64,000 nt of DNA from Mycobacterium sp. IS-1742 (GCF_001500125.1 NZ_LQIV01000034.1:186001-250000); one strand, 5' to 3'; positions 8,242 through 16,531 are shown, counted from the first letter of the stretch. Numbers and translations: made by a program. The notes: generated by a model from the letters alone, not told the origin.

Positions 8242-9791
8242 GCACGAACATGTTTCGGGTCCGCCGCATGGGAGCGTTTCTCAAGTCGGTGGTGATCACC
8301 GTCGTGGCGTTCTCGGCGGTCGCCGCGTACCTCGTCGTCCCTGCGGTGGGGCAGTGGACGCGGGCAGAAGCCCGCGCCAACATCAACCCGGAGGTCTACG
8401 ACCAGGTCGAGACACCGCCCCAGGACGTCGACGACCGACTGGTCGAGAAACTGCGCAACGCGACGACCGGCCGCCAGTCCGCGCCCCTGGTCATCACCTA
8501 CCACGACATCGGTGATCGAGACTCCCGGTACACGCTCACCCCGCAGGCGTTCGAAGCGCAGATGCAGACGCTGCACCGTGCCGGTTGGCGCACCATCGGA
8601 TCCGACGACCTGGTGCGCTGGCTACACGGAGAACCGGTTCCGCCGCACAGCGTTCTGATCACGTTCGACGACGGAGCGAAAGGGGTGTGGAAGTACGCCG
8701 ACCCGATCCTGCGGCGTTACGGCTTCAACGCCGTCTCATTCGTCGTCACGGGATTCGTCGGCACCAGGGCGCCCTATTACATGACGTGGCAGGAGCTCAC
8801 TCGGCTCCACGAGAGCGGCCGTTGGGAACTGCAGGCACACACCCACCTCGGCCACGTTCACATCCCCACCGACGCCGAGGGAGGGGAAGGCCCCTTCCTC
8901 ACCAAGCTCCGGTACCTCACCGACAAGCGGCGTGTGGAGACATCCGACGAGTACGCGCACCGCGTCGTGAGCGATCTCGACGAGGGGATACGGCAGTTCG
9001 CGCTGCACGATCTGCCCGCTCCGACGTTGTTCGCCTATCCCTTCTCCGATCTCGACGACGCACCGACTGGCACCGGTGTCCTGAGGGACGCCCTCGCGGA
9101 ACGCTTCGCGGCCTCGTTGAGCGACACCGCCGACAGGGAGCGCGTCACCAACACCGAGGACGTCTCGGCCGGCCTCGTCGCGCGGATGGACATCACCTCC
9201 GACGTCTCGACCGCCGACTGGGTCGACAGGCTGGTCGCGGCAAGCCCGTTGGAGCCCCGGTTCGCCAGACCGCTGGCCGATCCCGGTGGCTGGACCGACT
9301 ACGGCGCACGACCGGTGCGGATCAACATCGACGGCAACGGGACCGCGCTGCTCGAACCCGCGCCGCGCGAACACCTGGGCCGGCGCTACGCGCCACAGCG
9401 GAGCTCCATGTGGGATACGTACGGCGTGTCGGTCGACGTGGGGAACTTCCGGTCGGCGACCGACGGGACGACCGCCGGTGTGATGGCGCTGTCCGGTGAC
9501 GCCAAGCACGAGGTCGACGTCAGCATCGGCAGAAGCGGTTACACGATCAACGTGGGACGGGAGCCTCGGTTCTTCACGAAGAGAGGCAAACTCGCCGACA
9601 CGTCCTCACATCACGTCGACATCGACGTCTCGCCGAATCAGGTGATCGTCAGAATCGACGGCGCGCTCGCCGCGGAGGTGCCCCTGCCCGCTGCGCCGCC
9701 GAGGCAGAAGGGCGGCGGTGTGGGGCTCCACGTCACCCGTGCGTTCGACTCGAGCCCCGCGGCGCTGTTCGCGAACCTGACCGTGCGCTAA
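8238..9791 (+). CDS. Membrane-anchored polysaccharide deacetylase with C-terminal beta domain
   Basis: A 517-residue protein. One N-terminal helix (about 15-36) anchors it to the outer face. A NodB/CE4-type deacetylase domain follows: YHD (88-90), TFDDG (142-146, metal and catalytic aspartates) and HTHLGH (201-206, metal histidines). Such enzymes remove N-acetyl groups from chitin-like polymers; the layout recalls PgaB/IcaB. The C-terminal part (about 365-517) looks like a concanavalin/LamG-type beta sandwich and ends GGGVGLHV ... ALFANLTVR, possibly a glycan-binding module. GTG 8238 overlaps the synthase stop by 4 bases. The gene meets the convergent lipoprotein gene with a 4-base overlap of stops. 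Together this suggests the polymer is N-acetylated when made and trimmed outside. Confidence 0.85.
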   Translation: MSTNMFRVRRMGAFLKSVVITVVAFSAVAAYLVVPAVGQWTRAEARANINPEVYDQVETPPQDVDDRLVEKLRNATTGRQSAPLVITYHDIGDRDSRYTLTPQAFEAQMQTLHRAGWRTIGSDDLVRWLHGEPVPPHSVLITFDDGAKGVWKYADPILRRYGFNAVSFVVTGFVGTRAPYYMTWQELTRLHESGRWELQAHTHLGHVHIPTDAEGGEGPFLTKLRYLTDKRRVETSDEYAHRVVSDLDEGIRQFALHDLPAPTLFAYPFSDLDDAPTGTGVLRDALAERFAASLSDTADRERVTNTEDVSAGLVARMDITSDVSTADWVDRLVAASPLEPRFARPLADPGGWTDYGARPVRINIDGNGTALLEPAPREHLGRRYAPQRSSMWDTYGVSVDVGNFRSATDGTTAGVMALSGDAKHEVDVSIGRSGYTINVGREPRFFTKRGKLADTSSHHVDIDVSPNQVIVRIDGALAAEVPLPAAPPRQKGGGVGLHVTRAFDSSPAALFANLTVR

Positions 9792-10516
9792 ACCGGCGCC
9801 ACGATCACGCTGCCGAACCGCAGTTCGGCATTGTCTCCGCGCACACCCACACCACCTTCGGTGATGACCGGGCAGCCGACGCCCGTGTCGACGGCTCGCA
9901 CCGAGCGACCGTCGCGGGTGGCGTCGATTTCGACACTGCCGTCGGACCGGTCGCGCACGGTCACCACGATCCGTTGCCATTCGCCCAGCGGGATGGGGGC
10001 ATCGCGCACCGGTTCGCTGAGGTCGTGGTAGGTCCCGCCGTTGGTGTCGCCGCCCGGGCACTTCTTCTTGACGATCATCGTGCCGTCACGCCGGTCGACG
10101 CTGACGGCATAGAGCTGCGCCTCCGAGCTGTAGCGAACCCAGATGTGGGCCCCGTCGTAGCCCTGAGCCGGGGTGCGCTCGGTTTCCGACAACGCATCGA
10201 CCCGGAGGGTGAGGGTCATGTCGACGTCGCGGAAGTCCCGCTCCCGAGAGACCATCCGGAAGACCGCCGACCCGTTCGACCCTTGCGCGCGGCCGTCGTC
10301 CGGAACACCCGACCACGCGGTGTTGTCGGCGCGAAAGAGCGTTCCGCTGGTCATCTCCCACGGTTCGCCCGCCGCGGGCGGATCGTCCGGTGCGGCGATG
10401 AGACCGTCGGGCCCGATGAACGTGTCCGCGATCGCACTCGGCGCCGACGGCTCGGACGCGCAGCCCGCGATGAGGGCCAACGCGAGCACGGTGAGGGCGC
10501 CGCGGGGGGATTTCAG
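9788..10516 (-). CDS. Lipoprotein with LamG-like beta domain, apparent CTG start
   Basis: A 242-residue exported lipoprotein: n-region MKSPRG, hydrophobic core, lipobox LIAG-C (lipidated Cys at about 19). The mature part is beta-rich with no hydrolase motif I recognise, ends EGGVGVRGDNAELRFGSVIV, and resembles the C-terminal domain of the facing deacetylase, so a glycan-binding role is likely. No ATG, GTG or TTG gives a normal signal peptide: the only other start, GTG at 10489, would leave just 9 residues before the lipobox Cys. The CTG at 10516 gives a standard n-region and has AGGA nine bases before it. The coding region lies 11 bases after the mmaA4-like gene on the same strand, so it may be cotranscribed with it. 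Confidence 0.7.
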   Translation of the reverse strand: MKSPRGALTVLALALIAGCASEPSAPSAIADTFIGPDGLIAAPDDPPAAGEPWEMTSGTLFRADNTAWSGVPDDGRAQGSNGSAVFRMVSRERDFRDVDMTLTLRVDALSETERTPAQGYDGAHIWVRYSSEAQLYAVSVDRRDGTMIVKKKCPGGDTNGGTYHDLSEPVRDAPIPLGEWQRIVVTVRDRSDGSVEIDATRDGRSVRAVDTGVGCPVITEGGVGVRGDNAELRFGSVIVAPV

Positions 10517-10527
10517 CGGTCGGCGTC

Positions 10528-11427
10528 CTAAGCCGCGGCAGCGCCCGGCTTGAGGTAGGTGACCAGGCTGACGTCGAGCGCCTCGTCGACGAAGTAGTAC
10601 TGGCAGCCGGTCAGGTACCGCATGTAGTCGTTGTAGCTCTGCTCCCCGGCGGCGGCGATCGCCTCGTCCTTGTGGTGCTCCAGGCGGGCGGCCCAGATGC
10701 CGAGGGTCTTGATGTAGTGGTTGCGCAGCGACAGCGTCTCCGGCACCACGAACCCGGCCTTCTCGCCGTGCTCGACCATCATCTGCGTGGTCGGGATGCG
10801 GCCACCCGGGAAGATCACCTCGTGGATGAACTTGGCGAACCGCGCCAGCTCGAAGGTGAGCTTCTTGCCGCGAGCCTGCAGGTCGTTGGGGTGATACCCG
10901 CAGCTGCTCTGCACCGTCATGCGGCCGTCGTCGGGCATGACGTCGAAGCACGTCTTGAAGAAGTCGTCATACCGCTCGAACCCGAAGTGCTCGAACGCCT
11001 CGATCGACACGATGCGGTCGACGGGGGAGTGGAACTGCTCCCAGCCCTCCAGCCGCACATCGAAGGTGCGCTCGCTGTTGAGCTCCGAGAGCATCTTGTT
11101 GCAGTACGCCTGCTGGTTCTTGCTCAGCGTCAGGCCGATGACGTTGACGTCGTACTTCTCCATCGCCCGCGCCAGCGTCAGCCCCCAGCCGCAGCCCACC
11201 TCGAGCAGCGTCATCCCCGGCTTGAGGTCCAGGCGGTCCAAATGCTGATCGACGTTGGCGATCTGCGCCTCGGACAGCGTCACGGTCGGCCCGGTGAAGT
11301 ATGCGCAGCTGTACTTACGCGTCGGATCCTGGAAGACCCCGAAGAAATCGTCCGAGAGGTCGTAGTGGGCCTGGATGTCCTCGAAGTGAGGGATCAGATC
11401 CTTGGTGCCGGTGGCTTTGTCAGACAT
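10528..11427 (-). CDS. mmaA4: Mycolic acid methyltransferase, MmaA4 (Hma)-like
   Basis: A 299-residue SAM-dependent methyltransferase of the cyclopropane-synthase family. Seen: FEDIQAHYDLSDDFF (15-29), YSCAYF (39-44), SAM loop LLEVGCGWG (74-82), NVIGLTLSKNQ and FPGGRIP. The stretch RMTVQSS, RGKKLTFE, MMVEHGEKAGF and the C-terminus LVTYLKPGAAAA are close to what I recall of M. tuberculosis MmaA4/Hma, which adds methyl and hydroxyl groups at the distal position of meromycolate, the step towards keto- and methoxymycolates. ATG 11427 gives the N-terminus MSDKATG; an upstream extension is not needed. Next to it lies a second paralogue, then lipG and the ABC1 kinase, as in the known mmaA cluster, but with two methyltransferase genes instead of four. 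Confidence 0.85.
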   Translation of the reverse strand: MSDKATGTKDLIPHFEDIQAHYDLSDDFFGVFQDPTRKYSCAYFTGPTVTLSEAQIANVDQHLDRLDLKPGMTLLEVGCGWGLTLARAMEKYDVNVIGLTLSKNQQAYCNKMLSELNSERTFDVRLEGWEQFHSPVDRIVSIEAFEHFGFERYDDFFKTCFDVMPDDGRMTVQSSCGYHPNDLQARGKKLTFELARFAKFIHEVIFPGGRIPTTQMMVEHGEKAGFVVPETLSLRNHYIKTLGIWAARLEHHKDEAIAAAGEQSYNDYMRYLTGCQYYFVDEALDVSLVTYLKPGAAAA

Positions 11428-11598
11428 GGTCGCTATTCGGCCTTCCTGATGACAGGTCAAATCCAGTTCATCGAAACGTTGGTTGGACCGCACCCTACCT
11501 GCCTTCGGATGGCCTTCTGGCCACCCCGGCACGTGTCGGTGGACCCCGGCGCCAGCTGTTTGACGCCCGCGATAGTCAATGGCTTTGCTGGGTGTGCG
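11428..11598. other. Intergenic spacer between the two mmaA genes
   Basis: This 171-base gap is longer than other gaps in this gene group, so the mmaA4-like gene may have its own promoter here. I see no clear -35/-10 pair, hairpin or repeat in it. Confidence 0.4.
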
Positions 11599-12468
11599 CT
11601 ACTTCACCAGCGTGAACTGGTTGACGTCGGTGTATCCCTTGCGGAACGCGTCCGCACAGCCGGTCAGGTAGTGCATGTAGCGGTCGTAGACCTCTTCGGA
11701 CTGCACCGCGATGGCCTCGTCCCTGTGGGCCTGCAGCGCGTCGGCCCAATGGTCCAGCGTCTTGGCGTAGTGCGGCTGCAGCGACTGCTCACGCGTCAGC
11801 GTGAACCCGGCCTTGCCGGCGTGCTCACCCACCAGCTCGATCGTCGGCAGGTAACCACCGGGGAAGATCTCGGTGAGGATGAACTTGATGAACCGCGCCA
11901 CCGAGAACGTCAGCGGGATGCCGCGCTCGATCATCTGCGGGATGGTCAGCGCCGTGATCGTGTGCAGCAGCATCACCCCGTCGTCCGGCAGCACCCGGTA
12001 GGCCATGGTGAAGAAGTCGTCCCAGCGGTCGCGGCCGAAGTGCTCGAACGCGCCGATCGAGACGATCCGATCGACGGGCTGGTCGAAATCCTCCCAGCCC
12101 TTCAGCAGCACCTGCTTGCTGCGCGGGCTGTCCGAGGCGGCGAACACGTTCTCGACATGCGCGTGCTGGTTCTTGCTCAGCGTCAGACCGATGACGTTGA
12201 CGTCGTATTTCTCGACCGCGCGCATCATCGTGTAGCCCCAGCCGCAGCCGACGTCGAGCAGCGTCATACCGGGCTGCAGGCCCAGCTTGCCCAGCGCGAG
12301 GTCGACCTTGGCCCGCTGGGCCTCCTCGAGCGTCATGTCGTCGCGCTCGAAGTACGCGCAGCTGTACATCTGGCTGGGGTCGAGGAACAGCCGGAAGAAG
12401 TCGTCGGACAGGTCGTAATGGGCCTGGACGTCTTCGAAATGCGGCTTCAGTTTGCCCGTGGGGGCCAT
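11599..12468 (-). CDS. Mycolic acid cyclopropane/methyl transferase, MmaA2-like
   Basis: A 289-residue member of the same family: FEDVQAHYDLSDDFF (11-25), YSCAYFERDDMTLEEAQ (35-51), SAM loop LLDVGCGWG (70-78), GAFEHFG, EIFPGG, and C-terminus VNQFTLVK. Of the M. tuberculosis paralogues I recall, MmaA2 (distal cis-cyclopropanation of alpha- and oxygenated mycolates) fits best, with LHTIT, GLPLT-like and QSLQPHYA-TLD segments; CmaA2 and MmaA3 are alternatives. ATG 12468 is the family-typical start. The SAM-bound active site needs no partner protein visible here. The exact product assignment within the family needs a tree. Confidence 0.75.
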   Translation of the reverse strand: MAPTGKLKPHFEDVQAHYDLSDDFFRLFLDPSQMYSCAYFERDDMTLEEAQRAKVDLALGKLGLQPGMTLLDVGCGWGYTMMRAVEKYDVNVIGLTLSKNQHAHVENVFAASDSPRSKQVLLKGWEDFDQPVDRIVSIGAFEHFGRDRWDDFFTMAYRVLPDDGVMLLHTITALTIPQMIERGIPLTFSVARFIKFILTEIFPGGYLPTIELVGEHAGKAGFTLTREQSLQPHYAKTLDHWADALQAHRDEAIAVQSEEVYDRYMHYLTGCADAFRKGYTDVNQFTLVK

Positions 12469-12600
12469 GGTGGTGCCTTTCCTGGCGGGATCGGGCCTCG
12501 CGCGCGTCGTCATTGACGGCCGCAATGGCCCACCTGCGCTCAAGTGGCGATGGTATCGGATGGATTACCACCAGCCCAATTACGAAATATTTGTCGCTGG

Positions 12601-13506
12601 TCAGGGCCGCTCGGCGAAGGTGGTCTTGAGTTCGCCGACGATGTCGTCCCACAGCGGCTCCGGCAACTCGTGGCCCATCCCGTCGAACAACACCAACCGC
12701 GCGTGCGGAATCGCCTTCGCGATCGCCTTCCCGCCCGACGGCCGCATGAGCTTGTCGGCTTTGCCGTGGATGACGACGGTCGGCACGGTCGTCTGCCGGT
12801 TGTACTTGCGCAGGCTGCCGCTGCCGGTGATCGCGTTGAACTGCCGGGCCACACCGACCGGGTTGAACGCCCGGTCGTAGAACGCCATGGCGTCGGCGCG
12901 CAGCGCGTCCTCCGATCGCGGATAGCCCGGGCTGCCGATGATCCGGCTGACCTTGACCGAGTTCTCGATGATGACCTCGCGCGGCGAGCTCGGCGACGGT
13001 CCGGTGATGACGGCGAGCAGGTGGCGCGGTCCGGGCGGCGGTAGGAACGCCTGATTGTTCGACGAGAAGATGACGCCGAGCGTCTTCGTGCGCTCGGCGT
13101 GCCGCGCCGCGACGATCTGCGCGATCATCCCGCCCATCGAGCCGCCGACGACGTGCGCCCGGTCGATGCCCAGGTGGTCGAGCAGCGCCGCCGCGTCGTC
13201 GGCCATGTCCTCGAGCGTGTACAGCGCGGGGCTGGGCCGGCCGAGCACCGAGCGGACCATGTTGCCGACCTGCGACCCCTTCGTGCGCTGGCCGTCAAAG
13301 TAGGTCGACAGGCCGACGTCGCGGTTGTCGTAGCGGATCACCCGCAGCCCCTGGTCGACGAGCTTGCGGCAGAAGTCCTCACGCCAGAACGTCAGCTGCG
13401 CGCCGAGGCCCATGATGAGCAGGACGGCCGGATCGCCGACGTTGCCCATGTCCTCGTAGTGGATCTCGATGTCGCCCGAGACCGCCTTGCCCTCCCGGAC
13501 CTGCAC
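12601..13506 (-). CDS. lipG: Alpha/beta hydrolase, LipG-like
   Basis: A 301-residue hydrolase with the nucleophile elbow GGSMGG (Ser123), an acid-containing HGKADKLMRPSGG segment and the catalytic histidine in FDGMGHELP. LLIMGLGAQ, RVIRYDNRDVGLS and YTLEDMADDAAALLDHLGID match LipG of the mmaA cluster, a carboxylesterase with thioesterase activity reported for the M. tuberculosis protein. GTG 13506 follows the kinase stop after one base; an in-frame ATG at 13548 would overlap the kinase gene by 41 bases and add an extra tail absent from LipG. No signal peptide is seen, so it is probably cytosolic or membrane-associated. It likely works on mycolate or related acyl chains, by position. Confidence 0.8.
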   Translation of the reverse strand: MQVREGKAVSGDIEIHYEDMGNVGDPAVLLIMGLGAQLTFWREDFCRKLVDQGLRVIRYDNRDVGLSTYFDGQRTKGSQVGNMVRSVLGRPSPALYTLEDMADDAAALLDHLGIDRAHVVGGSMGGMIAQIVAARHAERTKTLGVIFSSNNQAFLPPPGPRHLLAVITGPSPSSPREVIIENSVKVSRIIGSPGYPRSEDALRADAMAFYDRAFNPVGVARQFNAITGSGSLRKYNRQTTVPTVVIHGKADKLMRPSGGKAIAKAIPHARLVLFDGMGHELPEPLWDDIVGELKTTFAERP

Positions 13507-13507
13507 G

Positions 13508-14875
13508 TCAGACCTCCACGTCTTCGTCTTCGCGTTCCTTGTGCTCACGGCTGATGTCGACCATGAAGTTGGCGAAGTACCCGGTCAGCTGCGGATCGCT
13601 CATCATCTGCCACTTCGGCGCCAACAACTTCATGTACCGCTCGACGTAGAGGAACTGTTTTCCGATGAGCACCAGCTCGCGGGGCAGCTTCACGTCGTAG
13701 GCGTCGGCCAGCGCCGAGAGCTGCTTGCCGATCTCGGCGTAGCTCATATCGCCCAGCGTCGACATGGTCAGCGGTGTCGCGAACCTCTCCAGGTCCTTGG
13801 CGGCCTGGGCCTCCGGTTTGACGGTGCCTACCGCGCCCATCATCACGACGATCTTGCCCGCCGCGGCGTGGTCCTTCTTCACCAGCAGCGCGTACACCAG
13901 TTCGCGCAGCAGCCACCGGGTGCGCGGGTCGATCCGGCCCATGATCCCGAAGTCGAAGAAGACGATCTTGCCGTCGGCGTCGATGTAGAGGTTGCCCGCG
14001 TGCAGGTCACCGTGGAACAGCCCGTGCCGCAGCCCGCCCTCGAACAGGCTGAACAGCAGCGCCTTGACCAGTTCGGTGCCGTCGAAGCCGGCCTTGCGGA
14101 TCGCGGCGGCGTCGTCGATGCGGATGCCCGACACCCGCTCCATGGTCAGCACCCGCTCGCTGGTCAGATCCCAGTACACCTGCGGCACCCGGATGTTGCG
14201 GCCCAGCGGGCTGGCGTGCATGTGCGCCACCCACGCGTCCATCGACTGCGCCTCGAGCCGGAAGTCGAGTTCCTCGGCGAGGTTGTCGGCGAAGTCGGCG
14301 ACGACGTCCTGGGCGCTGAGCCGCTGGCCGAGTTTGGCGAACTCGACGATGCGGGCGCCGCGCTTGAGGATCTGCAGGTCGGCGGCGACCCGTCGGCGGA
14401 TGCCGGGCCGCTGGATCTTGACCACGACCTCTTCACCGGTGTGCAGCGTCGCGTAGTGCACCTGCGCGATGGACGCCGAGGCGAACGGCTTGTCGTCGAA
14501 GGTCTTGTAGAGGTTCTTCGGGTCGTCACCGAGTTCCTCGCGCAGCAGCTTGGCCACCTGCTCGGGGTTGGCCGGCGGCACCCGGTCGAGCAGGCTGCGG
14601 AACTCCTTGGACAGCCCCTCGCCGAACGCGCCCGGGCTGGACGCGATGATCTGCCCGAACTTGACGTAGGTGGGTCCGAGATCGGCGAACGTCTGCGGGA
14701 CCTGTTTGATGATCTTCTGCGAGAGGTTGCCGCGGCCGCGGATGTTCGTGACGACACGGGCGCCGGTGCGGGTGATCTGCCACCCGGTCGCGCCGAAGCG
14801 CGCGGCCTCGACCGGCAACGGCACCCGGTCCAGGCTGGCCACCTCTCGGTGCTGGGTCTTACGCGTGGCACTCAT
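13508..14875 (-). CDS. ABC1/UbiB family atypical kinase (Rv0647c-like)
   Basis: A 455-residue protein of the ABC1/ADCK/UbiB family. Seen: the family KxGQ motif KFGQIIASSPGAF (72-84), a serine/alanine nucleotide loop ASASIAQVH (132-140), VVKIQRP with K153, catalytic loop HGDLHAGN (288-295) and metal-binding DFG (308-310). UbiB-like proteins support isoprenoid lipid pathways, but mycobacteria make menaquinone, so the substrate is unclear. The order kinase-lipG-mmaA is conserved with M. tuberculosis as I recall it. ATG 14875. The gene is the promoter-proximal member of a leftward group and diverges from the small secreted gene at 15114. Confidence 0.8.
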   Translation of the reverse strand: MSATRKTQHREVASLDRVPLPVEAARFGATGWQITRTGARVVTNIRGRGNLSQKIIKQVPQTFADLGPTYVKFGQIIASSPGAFGEGLSKEFRSLLDRVPPANPEQVAKLLREELGDDPKNLYKTFDDKPFASASIAQVHYATLHTGEEVVVKIQRPGIRRRVAADLQILKRGARIVEFAKLGQRLSAQDVVADFADNLAEELDFRLEAQSMDAWVAHMHASPLGRNIRVPQVYWDLTSERVLTMERVSGIRIDDAAAIRKAGFDGTELVKALLFSLFEGGLRHGLFHGDLHAGNLYIDADGKIVFFDFGIMGRIDPRTRWLLRELVYALLVKKDHAAAGKIVVMMGAVGTVKPEAQAAKDLERFATPLTMSTLGDMSYAEIGKQLSALADAYDVKLPRELVLIGKQFLYVERYMKLLAPKWQMMSDPQLTGYFANFMVDISREHKEREDEDVEV

Positions 14876-15113
14876 GGGTTCCAGTGTTGCAAAATGCGCG
14901 GTGACGCGAAAAAACGTGTGCCCCGGGTCACAGTCCGTCGGTGACGACCGTTGCCGGCCGTGGCGCCGGATCATAGGCGTCCGGACGGCACCGCAGCGCG
15001 ATAACTGTTCTTGCGCAGTACCGGCAGAATTCACCGGGGATTCCGGGGGAAGTGGCTGGTCGACGGGTATGGCGGAGGTGATCCGTTCCACTATCGAGAA
15101 ACCAGGTGTTGAG

Positions 15114-15434
15114 ATGACGAAGCACGCGACGGCACTCGGCGCGGCGGTCCTGTTCGCCGCAGGCACCCTCGGGATGGCGGGCCCGGCCTCAGCGGCAGAG
15201 GCGTGGGCGATGCCCGACGTCGAAGGGATGATCCTCCAGCAGGCCTGGGACGAGATCCTCTCCACGAGCGACGGCGCCCTGGTGCCCGAGACCTCCGCCG
15301 CCGACGGGACGCCCTACGAGCAGATCAACCTGACGAACTGGGTGGTGTGCGAGCAGTCGCCGTCCGAAGGCGGGGTGGTCACCGCGGACGAGCCGCCGGA
15401 ACTCGAGGTCGCGCGGCCCAACCAGTGCGAGTAG
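15114..15434 (+). CDS. Small secreted PASTA-like protein, paralogue of 3724-4044
   Basis: A 106-residue protein with a signal peptide (cleavage near ASA-AEA, about residue 28) and a domain that starts MPDVEGMILQQAWDEI and carries EQINLTNWVVCEQSPSEGG and RPNQCE. The order MPD-GM, INLTNW-VC-QSP and RPN-C is shared with the protein at 3724, with the same two-cysteine spacing, so the two are paralogues 11 kb apart. The ATG at 15114 has only a weak AGG upstream. It likely resides between membrane and outer layer; ligand unknown. It is divergent from the ABC1 kinase gene, 238 bases apart, and convergent with the DUF2236 gene. Confidence 0.75.
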   Translation: MTKHATALGAAVLFAAGTLGMAGPASAAEAWAMPDVEGMILQQAWDEILSTSDGALVPETSAADGTPYEQINLTNWVVCEQSPSEGGVVTADEPPELEVARPNQCE

Positions 15435-15440
15435 GCCGGC

Positions 15441-16433
15441 TCAGGCGAAGCTGTGCTCGACCTCGTCGCGGCTGAGCTTCGGGTCTGATCCCAGGACGTA
15501 CGTCGGCACGGTGTGCGGGACCGTGGTGCCGCCCTTGACACGTGCCTGCGCCTGCTGGAACTCCGGCGCCGGGCCGGCCGCGGCGTGCAGCCCGTTGATC
15601 ACGCCCCACACCGCGGTGCGCCGGGCCGTGCGTTCGACGATGTTCGGGTCGCTGTGCTGAATCAGCTGCTTGGCCCACTTCGGCATGGTGTCGCGGATGG
15701 CCCAGTCGACGATGCTCTGCGGTATCGCGACGTTCGGCCCGGTGGCCATCGCGGTGCCGTGGGTGACCGCGAGCCTGGGCAGATAGGACTTGAGGCATTC
15801 GGCGGTGTCGGCCTTGGTGGCGGGCAGGTCGGTGCCGCCCAGCGCGTGGCCGACGCGGACGAACTCGCCGTAGTAGCGGTCGATTTCCTTGCCGCGCAAT
15901 GGGTTCGGGTGGTAGAGCTCGTGCGCGGTGGCGATGCCCCAGACGACGGTGGCGTAGTTCCACCGCAACCAGTCCGGATCGTCGGCGTCGTAGCGCAGCC
16001 CGTCTGGGCGCACCCCCTTGATGGTGTGGTGCATGGACCGGACGGTGGTCGCCAGCTTCTCTGCCGTCTCCGTCGACCCGTAGGCGGTGCCGATGAAGAA
16101 CGCCACCGAATGCCCGAGGCGGGCCATCGCGCCTTCGGGGTCGAGGCGTCCGGTGGCGGTGCCGCTCTCGTCGCGTTGGACCAGACGGGAGTGATGCATG
16201 CCCATCCAGAAGATGCTGGGGTCGAGGCGTTCCATGTAGGCCGCGCACTGCAGACCGAAGATCAGCGCCTCCATGTGCGAATGCACATGCCAGACCGCGC
16301 TTTTCGGCCCGAACCAGCCCGGGTCGCCGACCGGCGCCGCGAACTCCATCCCGCGGAAGTAATTGCGCCGCATGCCGCCGTAGTCGATGCGGCCGCGCAA
16401 CCACTGGGTGAGGATCTCGTGCGGCATGTCCAC
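15441..16433 (-). CDS. DUF2236 / MpaB-family oxygenase-like protein
   Basis: A 330-residue soluble protein of the DUF2236 (oxygenase MpaB/latex-clearing-protein-like) family. WHVHSHMEALIFGLQ (about residues 49-63), a central YDADDPDWLRWNYATVVWG followed by HELYHPN, and YYGEFVRVGHALG carry the histidines and arginines that bind heme b in characterised relatives. Substrates in the family are diverse or unknown. The start is GTG 16433, preferred over ATG 16427 because GGAGG lies six bases before it. It is divergent from a TetR gene, with an inverted repeat between them, so it is probably that regulator's target. Confidence 0.75.
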   Translation of the reverse strand: MDMPHEILTQWLRGRIDYGGMRRNYFRGMEFAAPVGDPGWFGPKSAVWHVHSHMEALIFGLQCAAYMERLDPSIFWMGMHHSRLVQRDESGTATGRLDPEGAMARLGHSVAFFIGTAYGSTETAEKLATTVRSMHHTIKGVRPDGLRYDADDPDWLRWNYATVVWGIATAHELYHPNPLRGKEIDRYYGEFVRVGHALGGTDLPATKADTAECLKSYLPRLAVTHGTAMATGPNVAIPQSIVDWAIRDTMPKWAKQLIQHSDPNIVERTARRTAVWGVINGLHAAAGPAPEFQQAQARVKGGTTVPHTVPTYVLGSDPKLSRDEVEHSFA

Positions 16434-16491
16434 GGTGGGCCTCCAGATGCGGTGTGGCGACGGGTGTGCCCAACCCTACCGCTTTGGCTAC

Positions 16492-16505
16492 ATCTGTGAC
16501 CAGAT
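16492..16505. promoter_or_regulatory. Inverted repeat, likely TetR operator
   Basis: ATCTG-TGAC-CAGAT is a perfect 5-4-5 inverted repeat in the 98-base gap between the divergent DUF2236 and TetR genes. A second overlapping GTGA...TCAC pair sits at 16496-16508. The position suits autorepression and control of the oxygenase gene. Confidence 0.5.
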
Positions 16506-16531
16506 CACGCGTCGACACGTACGCTGAACGG

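Noticed and set aside
10672..12516. Long plus-strand frame over the two mmaA genes
   Set aside because: Runs antisense through both methyltransferases and their gap; no domain seen.
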